64,000 bases of DNA, taken from contig NZ_PPXQ01000008.1 in NCBI RefSeq assembly GCF_004798585.1, forward strand, positions 124,001-188,000, read 5' to 3'. The stretch is from Massilia sp. Mn16-1_5. GTDB lineage: Bacteria; Pseudomonadota; Gammaproteobacteria; Burkholderiales; Burkholderiaceae_D. Numbering within the stretch: position 1 is the stretch's first letter; each line of letters opens with the position of its first letter. Shown piece after piece: positions 55,318 to 62,643 of the stretch. The notes under the pieces were generated by a model. The model did not search any database. It was not told where the DNA came from and saw only the letters and a list, made by a program, of their open reading frames with translations. Made by a program: the position numbers and the translations under genes.

Positions 55318-55332
55318 GCAAGAGGTGTGCCA
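55318..55332 (-). promoter_or_regulatory. Sigma-54 promoter of the nitrate operon
   Basis: On the minus strand TGGCACACCTCTTGC differs from the consensus TGGCACG-N4-TTGC at one position and keeps GG-N10-GC. Transcription would start near 55306, about 30 bases before hairpin P1. TGCA-rich elements at 55383-55422 might be NtrC enhancers, but no site there fits well. Confidence 0.75.
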
Positions 55333-55425
55333 GAAGCGGCGCGGGGCGGGAAGGACGCTCAGGTCCGAGTGGGTGCTCTATTGCAGTGCACAATGCGCGT
55401 TAATGATGCAAACGTATGCACTGAT

Positions 55426-55541
55426 GTAGGGTGGGCGCCCTGTGCCCACCAATGGTCGAGCAGTGTTAGCGCACGCAGAACCGGTGGGCACGGGGCGCCC
55501 GGTGAAGCCGTGGGCGAAGCCATTGGCCTCGCCCACCCCTA
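55426..55541. repeat. GTAGGGTGGGC-family palindrome, copy 4 (compound)
   Basis: The left arm (55426-55449) differs from copies 1 and 2 by one base. The right arm starts normally (55484-55500, GTGGGCACGGGGCGCCC). It is then interrupted by a second small palindrome GTGGGCGAAGCC/GGCCTCGCCCAC and ends CCCCTAC. The final CTA gives the TAG stop codon of nasS. The element lies upstream of the nitrate operon promoter. Confidence 0.8.
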
Positions 55542-56687
55542 CGCACTAATGACGTGTGGTTCACGTTGGTGAATCCCGAACGACGCCGCATACCGCACCG
55601 GATCGCTGCCGTCCCACACCCGGCCATCCATCAGCGTACTGCTGCGCATCAGCCGATCCGGCACGTCCACGCCCGCCAGCGCCGCCGCCTCGCGGTACAG
55701 CTCGACCTGATTCACCGCACACGCCACGCCCAGGTAATCCGGATCGTCGCGCAGCAGCCCCCATCTCCGCTGCTGGGTCAGGAACCACATCCCATCCGAC
55801 AGCCAGGGGAAGGTCGCCTCCCCTTCGCCGAAGAAGCGCAGGCCGGGAAAGTCGCCGCGCCGCGGCAGCAGGCAGGCGCGCAGCAGGTCGACCTTGGCGT
55901 GGATGTAGGCCGGGCTGGCCAGCACTTCGGCCGCCGCTTCGCGGTTGGTGGCGGAGGTGTCGAGCCAGCGCGCCGTGTCGAGCAGGGCCGCGACCAGGGC
56001 GCGGCAGCTGTTCGGATGGCGGGCGACGAAGTCGGCACGCGCGCCGAGCGCCTTGCCGGGATGATCGGGCCAGACCTGGCTGCTGGGCGCGACCAGCGCA
56101 CCGCTCGCTTCCATCACCGCACGCCGGCTCCAGGGCTCGCCGGCGCAAAAGCCGTCCATATGGCCGGCTTCCAGGTTGGCCGCCATCTGGCCCGGCGGCA
56201 CGGTCACCAGGCGTGTGTGCGCGAGCGGGTCGATGCCGGCCGTGGCCAGCCAGTAACACAGCCACATGGCGTGGTTCCCGGTCGGGAAGGTGTGGCCGAA
56301 GGTGTAGCGGCGCGGCTGCTCGCGCATCAGGGCGGCCAGGCCGGCACCGTCCTTCACGCCGGCCGCCGCCAGGGCGCGCGAGAGCACGATGGCCTGGCCG
56401 TTCTGGTTCAGGTTCATCAGCACCGCCATGTCGCGCGCGGGACTGCCGATCCCCATCTGCAGGCCGTACAGCAAGCCGTACAGGGCGTGCGCACCATCGA
56501 GTTCGCCGTTTGTGAGGCGGTCGCGCATGGCCGACCATGACTGCTGCCGCTCGAGCACCAGCTTGATGCCGTACTTCTCGTCGAAGCCGAGCACCGAGGC
56601 CATGACCAGCGGCGCGCAGTCGGCCAGGGGCATGAAACCGATACGCAATGTCTCGGTTTCGGGGCGGTCCGATCCGGCGATATTCAT
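55539..56687 (-). CDS. nasS: Nitrate/nitrite sensor NasS (NrtA/CmpA-like binding protein)
   Basis: Cytoplasmic nitrate-binding protein of 382 residues; AAAGGAGTCAA precedes the ATG at 56687. It has the ABC substrate-binding fold of NrtA (LRIGFMPLADCAPLVMASVLGFDEKYGIKL, GHTFPTGNHAMWLCYWLATAGIDP, GHMDGFCAGEPWSRRAV, AVNQVELYREAA) but no signal peptide or lipobox, which distinguishes the sensor NasS from transport proteins. NasS holds NasT inactive until nitrate or nitrite binds. The ATG overlaps the nasT stop (ATGA). Its stop codon is inside a repeat element. Confidence 0.92.
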   Translation of the reverse strand: MNIAGSDRPETETLRIGFMPLADCAPLVMASVLGFDEKYGIKLVLERQQSWSAMRDRLTNGELDGAHALYGLLYGLQMGIGSPARDMAVLMNLNQNGQAIVLSRALAAAGVKDGAGLAALMREQPRRYTFGHTFPTGNHAMWLCYWLATAGIDPLAHTRLVTVPPGQMAANLEAGHMDGFCAGEPWSRRAVMEASGALVAPSSQVWPDHPGKALGARADFVARHPNSCRALVAALLDTARWLDTSATNREAAAEVLASPAYIHAKVDLLRACLLPRRGDFPGLRFFGEGEATFPWLSDGMWFLTQQRRWGLLRDDPDYLGVACAVNQVELYREAAALAGVDVPDRLMRSSTLMDGRVWDGSDPVRYAASFGIHQREPHVISA

Positions 56688-57343
56688 TTGACTCCTTTCG
56701 CCGGGCGCTCGCCCAGCAAGTCCTCGACGTCCAGGATGCGCTGCGCGATCTCGGCCAGTCTCATGTTCTTGTTCATCGCCAGGCTGCGCAAGCGGCCATA
56801 GGCTTCGTCCTCGAGCAGCCCGTGGCGCGCCATCAGCAAGCCCTTGGCGCGGTCGATCAGCTTGCGCTCGGCCAGCTTCTGGCGCGTGTCGGCCAGTTCG
56901 CCCAGCAGTTTCTGCTCGCGCTTGAAACGCGCCAGCGCCACGTCGAGCACGGGGCGCACACGCTCGGCGCGCAGGCCGGCCACGATATAGGCCGAGACGC
57001 CGGCCGCCACCGCCGCTTCCATCGTGTCCGCGCTGTCGTCTTCGGTGAAGAGCACGATCGGGCGCCGCTCCTCGCGGGTCGCGATCACGATGTGCTCGAG
57101 CACGTCGCGCGCGTCCGACTCGCTGTCGACGATGATCAGGTCGGGCTGCAGCTGGGCGATGCGCTCGGGCAGGAAGATGTCCGGCGGAAGCGAGGCGACG
57201 ATGTCGTAGCCGGACTCGAGCAGGCCGACACGCAGGGCGGCGCTGCGGCAGGCCTGGGCAGCGAGGGCGGCGTCGCCCGCCTGCACGTCGCCGCCATGGA
57301 CGACGACGATGCGCAAGCTGCGGGAGGGATCGGGAGCTTTCAT
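56684..57343 (-). CDS. nasT: ANTAR-domain response regulator NasT
   Basis: RNA-binding antiterminator of 219 residues. N-terminal receiver-like domain (about 10-130; LRIVVVHGGDVQ, DLIIVDSESDARDVLEHI). A coiled coil (KREQKLLGELADTRQKLAERK) then leads into the ANTAR domain (about 160-212; LIDRAKGLLMARHGLLEDEAYGRLRSLAMNKNMRLAEIAQRIL). AAGGG precedes the ATG. Upon nitrate it is released from NasS and binds the two-hairpin leader at 55232-55275. nasT and nasS form one operon upstream of the nas genes. Confidence 0.94.
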   Translation of the reverse strand: MKAPDPSRSLRIVVVHGGDVQAGDAALAAQACRSAALRVGLLESGYDIVASLPPDIFLPERIAQLQPDLIIVDSESDARDVLEHIVIATREERRPIVLFTEDDSADTMEAAVAAGVSAYIVAGLRAERVRPVLDVALARFKREQKLLGELADTRQKLAERKLIDRAKGLLMARHGLLEDEAYGRLRSLAMNKNMRLAEIAQRILDVEDLLGERPAKGVK

Positions 57344-57481
57344 GCCCTTGTCGATGCAAGAAGCGGGCCACGCCCGGCGTCCATACAGCGCAGTCGCACT
57401 CGAGATATTTCGCTCATCAATATCTACCGCAGCTGGTTGCGCCTAAATATTCATGGAACGTATCGCCGAGATCATCAACAA

Positions 57482-57529
57482 AAAGTTCGTTTATTTCTGA
57501 GAGGCACTTATACTGCAACGCAACATCAC
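57482..57529 (+). promoter_or_regulatory. Conserved promoter/leader block B (TTATACTGCA...CGCAACATCAC)
   Basis: Second copy of the block described at 44680-44727. The 22 bases at 57508-57529 differ by one base. It lies 23 bases before the ATG of the 35-residue protein gene and contains the -10-like TATACT. Confidence 0.6.
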
Positions 57530-57552
57530 CAGCCAATCCAAGGAGCTCCAGC

Positions 57553-57660
57553 ATGACCGTACTCGAATTCCTCCCTGTCGGCCTCGCCGTGCTCGCCGTT
57601 GTCGCCCGCGTCGCCATGTTCCTGCCACGTCAACCGAAGTCCGCCGCACAAGCCGGCTGA
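57553..57660 (+). CDS. 35-residue single-helix membrane microprotein
   Basis: The ATG follows AAGGAGCTCCAGC, a strong ribosome site. The product, MTVLEFLPVGLAVLAVVAR..., has one hydrophobic helix (about 5-24) and a short basic/polar tail FLPRQPKSAAQAG. An intrinsic terminator follows 28 bases after the stop, giving a complete promoter-gene-terminator unit. I recognise no family. The shared leader with the gene at 44750 supports expression. Confidence 0.65.
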   Translation: MTVLEFLPVGLAVLAVVARVAMFLPRQPKSAAQAG

Positions 57661-57688
57661 GCTGCAGCGCAGCAGCGCAAAAACGAAG

Positions 57689-57722
57689 GCGCACCCGTCA
57701 ATACGCGGGTTGCGCTTTTTTT
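57689..57722 (+). terminator. Intrinsic terminator of the microprotein gene
   Basis: Stem GCGCA-CCCG/CGGG-T-TGCGC (57689-57697, 57706-57715, one bulged T) followed by seven Ts. Confidence 0.85.
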
Positions 57723-57831
57723 CATGGCCGGATAAATCTTCCGGCACTCCCCCCTGTCGCTGAGTGGCTGAGCTAGAATGCATGCGCATTTTTCTAGCCA
57801 GAAAGCTCTTTTTCACTCACAGACATCCACG

Positions 57832-60183
57832 ATGCGACTTCCTGCACTGACCTTTCTTGCCGCGCTGAGCGCCCTTCCCGCCGTCGCCGCGCCCACGCCC
57901 ATCACTTTAGAGCAAGCCATGGCCCATCCGGACTGGATCGGCAATCCGGTCGAAGCTGCATGGTGGAGCTGGAACGGCAAGGTCGTCTACTTCAAGCAGA
58001 AGCGCACCGGTTCGCAATTGCGCGACACCTTCCTGGCGGCGCAGAAAGGCGCACAGAAAGTCGCAGACGCCGACCTGGCGAAGCTCGACAGCCCGGCCGT
58101 GGTCTACGACCGTGCACACACCCGCACCATCATGGTGCGTAACGGCGACCTGTTCGAGCGCGACCTCAAAAGCGGGCAGCTGGTCCAGATCACGCGCGGC
58201 GTGAAGGCCGAAGACCCGCAGTTCTCCAGCGACGAGCGCGCGGTGCAGTTTCGCGTCGGCCACGACTGGTTCAGCTGGGACCGCGCCAGCCGTGTGCAGG
58301 GACCAGTGGCTTTGCCGCGCGCGGCCAGGGACCCGGCCAATCCGGAAGCGGATGCGCTGCGCGACATGCAGCTGCGCCTGATGAGCACCCTGAAGCGCGC
58401 CAAGGACGACCGCGACGCCGCCCGTACGCGCACTGAAGAAGAGCGCCGTGCCGATGCCACGCGCGCCCCTGCCCCGGTCTACCTGGGCGACAAGGTCACC
58501 ATCGAAGGCAGCGCCCTCTCGCCGGACGGCCGCTGGCTGCTGGTCGTCACCGCCGCCAAGGGCGCGGATAAAGGCCGCGTCGGCAAGATGCCGCGCTACG
58601 TGACCGAATCGGGTTACGAAGAGATGGACGACGAGCGCACCCGCGTCGGCCGCGCCAACCCCATTCCGCACCAGCTGAAACTGATCGACCTGGCCGACAG
58701 CCGCGTGCAGGACGTCCCCTTCGACACCCTGCCCGGCATCACGGTCGACCCGCTCGCCAAACTGCGTGCCGAGGCCAAGCTCGATCCGCTCAAGGGCAAC
58801 CGCCCGCTGCGCATCGCCGACCGCGCCGACGCCGTGCGCTGGACCCTGGACGGCAAGCAGGCCGCCGTCATGCTGCGCGCCATCGACAACAAGGACCGCT
58901 GGATCGCCACCGTCGACCTCAAGGCCGCGAAACTGGTGCCGCAGCACCGCCTCAGCGACGAAGCCTGGGTCAACTTCGACAACAGCGATTTCGGCTGGCT
59001 GCCGGACAACCGCAGCCTGTGGTTCGTGTCGGAAGAAAGCGGCTACGCCCACCTGTACACGCAAACGCCCGGCGGCCCGCACCGCGCGCTGACCAGCGGC
59101 CAGTGGGAAGCCGGCGACGTGCAGTGGAGTGCCGACGCCGCCACCGCCTACATGCTCTGCAACCGCAAGAACCCGGGCACCTACGAGGTCTGCGCCGTCA
59201 ACGCAAAAGACGGCGCCACGCGCGAAGTGACGCAGCTGGAAGGTGTCGAACGCTTTACGCTGTCGCCGGACAGCCGCAAGCTGCTGGTCCACTATTCGTC
59301 GAGCTACATGCCCGCCCAGCTGGCCACCGTGCCGGCGAGCGGCGGCGCGGCCGTCAAGCTGACCGACACGCGCACCGCGGACTACAAGGCGCGCACATGG
59401 GTCCAACCCGAATACGTGGCCGTGCCCTCGAGCGACGGCGGCGCGCCGGTCTGGTCGAAGCTGTACCGCCCGGCGAACATGGAAGCGGGTAAAAAATATC
59501 CGGTCGTGATGTTCGTGCACGGCGCCGGCTACCTGCAGAACACGACCAAGCGCTTCCCGGTCTACTTCCGCGAGCAGATGTTCCACAACCTGCTGGTCGA
59601 GAAGGGCTATGTCGTGCTCGACATGGACTACCGCGCCTCCAAGGGTTACGGGCGCAACTGGCGCACCGCGATCTACCGCCAGATGGGCCATCCGGAACTG
59701 GTGGACTACCAGGACGGCGTGAAGTACATGGTGGCGAACCACCAGGGCGACCCGGCGAACGTCGGCATCTACGGCGGCAGCTACGGCGGCTTCATGACCT
59801 TCATGGCCCTGATGCGTGCGCCGGACATGTTCAAGTCGGGCGCGGCCCTGCGTCCGGTGACCGACTGGACCAGCTACAACCACGAGTACACCGCGAACAT
59901 CCTGAACACGCCGGACCTCGATCCGCAGGCCTATAAAATCTCGTCGCCGATCGAGTACGCGGACAAGCTGCAGGGGAACCTCCTGATCGCCCACGGCATG
60001 GTCGACGACAACGTGTTCTACCAGGACTCGGTGCGCATGGCCCAACGCCTGATCGAGCTGCGCAAGGACAACTGGGAACTGGCGAGCTACCCGCTCGAAC
60101 GCCACGCCTACACCCAGCCGGAAAGCTGGTTCGACCAGTATCGCCGCATCTTCAAACTGTTCGAGCGCACGCTGAAACAGTAA
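57832..60183 (+). CDS. Prolyl-oligopeptidase family S9 peptidase (DPP IV-like), exported
   Basis: Serine peptidase of 783 residues. I start at 57832 where a signal peptide begins (MRLPALTFLAALSALPAVAAP); upstream codons are polar. A beta-propeller region (about 60-520; DPP4-N-like, VYFKQKRTGSQLRDTF, FGWLPDNRSLWFVSEESGYAHLY) precedes the alpha/beta hydrolase domain (about 530-783). Catalytic Ser about 650 in GIYGGSYGGFMTF, Asp about 725 in HGMVDDNVF, and His758 in ERHAYTQ. It cleaves peptides in the periplasm or outside. A strong terminator follows. No ribosome site is obvious before the ATG. Confidence 0.9.
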   Translation: MRLPALTFLAALSALPAVAAPTPITLEQAMAHPDWIGNPVEAAWWSWNGKVVYFKQKRTGSQLRDTFLAAQKGAQKVADADLAKLDSPAVVYDRAHTRTIMVRNGDLFERDLKSGQLVQITRGVKAEDPQFSSDERAVQFRVGHDWFSWDRASRVQGPVALPRAARDPANPEADALRDMQLRLMSTLKRAKDDRDAARTRTEEERRADATRAPAPVYLGDKVTIEGSALSPDGRWLLVVTAAKGADKGRVGKMPRYVTESGYEEMDDERTRVGRANPIPHQLKLIDLADSRVQDVPFDTLPGITVDPLAKLRAEAKLDPLKGNRPLRIADRADAVRWTLDGKQAAVMLRAIDNKDRWIATVDLKAAKLVPQHRLSDEAWVNFDNSDFGWLPDNRSLWFVSEESGYAHLYTQTPGGPHRALTSGQWEAGDVQWSADAATAYMLCNRKNPGTYEVCAVNAKDGATREVTQLEGVERFTLSPDSRKLLVHYSSSYMPAQLATVPASGGAAVKLTDTRTADYKARTWVQPEYVAVPSSDGGAPVWSKLYRPANMEAGKKYPVVMFVHGAGYLQNTTKRFPVYFREQMFHNLLVEKGYVVLDMDYRASKGYGRNWRTAIYRQMGHPELVDYQDGVKYMVANHQGDPANVGIYGGSYGGFMTFMALMRAPDMFKSGAALRPVTDWTSYNHEYTANILNTPDLDPQAYKISSPIEYADKLQGNLLIAHGMVDDNVFYQDSVRMAQRLIELRKDNWELASYPLERHAYTQPESWFDQYRRIFKLFERTLKQ

Positions 60184-60209
60184 GGCGGCACGCGAAAAAC
60201 GGACAAACG

Positions 60210-60238
60210 GGCGCCCCACGGGGCGCCTTTTGTTTTAC
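60210..60238 (+). terminator. Intrinsic terminator after the S9 peptidase gene
   Basis: Stem GGCGCCCC/GGGGCGCC (60210-60217, 60220-60227), two-base loop, then TTTTGTTTT. Confidence 0.92.
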
Positions 60239-60277
60239 TGTTCACCTTGTTATTCGTTTCGCTTTCCGATTGCCCTC

Positions 60278-62536
60278 ATGACGCTTTCCGCTTTCCGCTC
60301 CCTCTCCTGCCTGCTTGCCCTCCTCGCCTGCGGCGCCGCCCACGCCCAGGACAAGGGCAAATCCGATGACCCCAACTTCATCGGGCTGCCTGTCACGGGC
60401 CAGCTCGATGCGAGCCGCGTGCTGGCCGAGCGCCACGGCGAGCAAGGCGTGAACAAGGACAAGGGCAAGGACAAGGGCAAGGACAAGGATAAAGACAAGG
60501 ACACGGCATCCGCCAGGGAAGGCGCCAGGCCCGCGCCTGCAGCGCGTGGTCCGGCGATTCCCACGGGCGGCATCACCGGTGTCGTCATCGAGAGCACTGC
60601 GCGCGACGACCAGGACGAGGTGCCGGTCACGTTCGGCCAGGTGTTCGCGCCTGGCGACCTGCCGCGCGGGGCCGGGCTGGCCGCCAAGCTGCCCGACGGC
60701 AGCCTGCTGCCGCTGCAACTCGACGTCAAGGCCAGCCATCCGGATGGGTCGGTGCGGCATGCCGTCGTGTCCCTGATCGTGCCGCGCCTGCGCGCCGACA
60801 AGGACCTGGGACTGGCCCTCGTCAAGAGCACAAAGAAGGCGCAGGACACCGCCAAGGTGGGCGGCGCGCCCGACACCGTGGTCACTGTCGTGATCGACGG
60901 CGAGCGCTACACCGCCTCGAGCGCGGCCCTGCTGAAGACGCAAAAGGCGCAGACCTGGCTGCAAGGCCCGGTCGTCACCGAGCTGCAGGTGGCCGCGCCC
61001 CTGAAGAACGCCAAGGGCGACGAACATCCGCACCTGGCGGCGCGCTTCGCGCTGCGCTGGTATCCGCAGGCGCGCCAGGCGCGCATCGACGTCACCGTCG
61101 AAAACGACTGGGCCTACGAGCCGGATCCGCAGAACTTCACCTACGACGTCACGATCACGGCCGACGGCAGGCAGGTCTACCGGAAGCAGGACCTGACGCA
61201 CTATCACCACGCGCGCTGGCGCACCCTTGCCTGGACCGGCGAGGCGCCAGCGCTGCACCTGCGCCACGACAGCGCCTACCTGATCGCGACGCGCGCGCTG
61301 CCGAACTACGACCTGTCGGTGGTCATGCGCGAGCGCGAACTGGCCCAGCTGGCATCGCGCTGGGAAGGCCCGAAGACCGAGCCGATGGGCGTGGGCCTGG
61401 CCATGCGCGCGATGGGCACCACCGGCGGGCGCGGCGACATCGGCCTGCTGCCCGGCTGGGGCGCCGCCTACCTGATCAGCATGGACCCGCGCGCGAAGAA
61501 TGTCACGCTCGGGACCGCCGACCTGGCCGGCAGCTGGCCGATGCACTACCGCGACAAGCGGTCCGGCCTGCCCGTCAGCCTGATGGACTATCCCTACATG
61601 ACCCTGCTCGGCCATCCGGGCGATACGCGCAATCCGAAGACCGGCAAGCGGGAAGCCTTCCCCGCCTGCCGCAAGGACGCGTGCAAGTCGCCGAACCGCC
61701 CAGACGAATCGCACCAGCCGGCCTTCGCCTACCTGCCCTATCTCGTCACCGGCGACCATTACTATCTCGAAGAGCTGCACTTCTGGACCATGTACAACGT
61801 CTTCTCCTCGAACCCGGGCTACCGTAGGAACGTGCAGGGATTGCTGAGCACCGGCCAGGTGCGCGGCCAGGCCTGGAGCCTGCGCACGCTCGGCGAAGCG
61901 GCCTACATCACGCCCGACAGCCACCCGCTCAAGCGCGACCTGCTGGCCATCCTCGACAGCAACCTGGCCTGGTACAACGCAACCTATAGCAACAATGAGG
62001 AAGCCAACAGGCTGGGCGTGCTCGTCAACGGCTACGCGGTGCTCTACAAGAAGAAGACAGCGGTCGCGCCCTGGCAGGACGACTTCTTCACGGCCGCCGT
62101 CGGCCATGTCGCGGAACTCGGCTTCAAGGAGGCCGAGCCCCTGCTCAAGTGGAAGGCGCGCTTCCCGATCGCGCGCATGGTAGGCGACGGCGCCTGCTGG
62201 ATCCTGGGCGCGAACTATACTTATGCGGTACGCGCCACGCCCTCGTCGCCCTTCTTCACGTCGATCGGGCAGGCGTATGCCGCCACGGCCGGTCCCGAAC
62301 TGGCGAACCTGGCCTGCGACAGCGCAGAGATGGCAGCTGCGCTCAAGACGAAACCGGGCGACATGGGCGGCTACTCCAGCACCGTCACGGGCTTCCCCTC
62401 GAACATGCAGCCGGCCCTGGCCTATGCCGCGAACGCCGGCGGCGAGGCCGGGCGCAAGGCCTGGGCGCGCTTCATGGCGCGCAGCGTCAAGCCCGACTAC
62501 GGCTACGGCCCGCAGTTCGCGATCGTGCCGCGCTGA
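60278..62536 (+). CDS. Large exported protein with RIFT-barrel/PcRGLX-like N-terminal domain
   Basis: Secreted protein of 752 residues, start at 60278 (MTLSAFRSLSCLLALLACGAAHAQ). After the signal peptide a Lys/Asp repeat (NKDKGKDKGKDKDKDKD, about 59-75) and Ala/Pro linker lead to a beta domain (about 100-300). That domain includes VPVTFGQVFAPGDLP and LPLQLDVKASHPDGSVRHAVVSL, a pattern I associate with RIFT-barrel exo-rhamnogalacturonan-lyase-like proteins. The C-terminal half is helical and Trp/Tyr-rich (HYYLEELHFWTMYNV, WKARFPIARMVGDGACWI), suggesting an (alpha/alpha) barrel. A polysaccharide role is inference. Confidence 0.6.
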   Translation: MTLSAFRSLSCLLALLACGAAHAQDKGKSDDPNFIGLPVTGQLDASRVLAERHGEQGVNKDKGKDKGKDKDKDKDTASAREGARPAPAARGPAIPTGGITGVVIESTARDDQDEVPVTFGQVFAPGDLPRGAGLAAKLPDGSLLPLQLDVKASHPDGSVRHAVVSLIVPRLRADKDLGLALVKSTKKAQDTAKVGGAPDTVVTVVIDGERYTASSAALLKTQKAQTWLQGPVVTELQVAAPLKNAKGDEHPHLAARFALRWYPQARQARIDVTVENDWAYEPDPQNFTYDVTITADGRQVYRKQDLTHYHHARWRTLAWTGEAPALHLRHDSAYLIATRALPNYDLSVVMRERELAQLASRWEGPKTEPMGVGLAMRAMGTTGGRGDIGLLPGWGAAYLISMDPRAKNVTLGTADLAGSWPMHYRDKRSGLPVSLMDYPYMTLLGHPGDTRNPKTGKREAFPACRKDACKSPNRPDESHQPAFAYLPYLVTGDHYYLEELHFWTMYNVFSSNPGYRRNVQGLLSTGQVRGQAWSLRTLGEAAYITPDSHPLKRDLLAILDSNLAWYNATYSNNEEANRLGVLVNGYAVLYKKKTAVAPWQDDFFTAAVGHVAELGFKEAEPLLKWKARFPIARMVGDGACWILGANYTYAVRATPSSPFFTSIGQAYAATAGPELANLACDSAEMAAALKTKPGDMGGYSSTVTGFPSNMQPALAYAANAGGEAGRKAWARFMARSVKPDYGYGPQFAIVPR

Positions 62537-62643
62537 GTACACGCGACCCGCCTCGATTAAAACGATTACAACATGTAACGGCGATTGCATCGGTGCGTGG
62601 CTCGTAGCATCTTGTACGAACAATAATTCGACAAGGTCCTGAC

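Noticed and set aside
57356..57370. Sigma-54-like sequence TGGCCCGCTTCTTGC upstream of nasT
   Set aside because: Spacing is right (GG-N10-GC), but transcription would begin about one base before the nasT ATG and exclude its ribosome site, so I do not call it a promoter.
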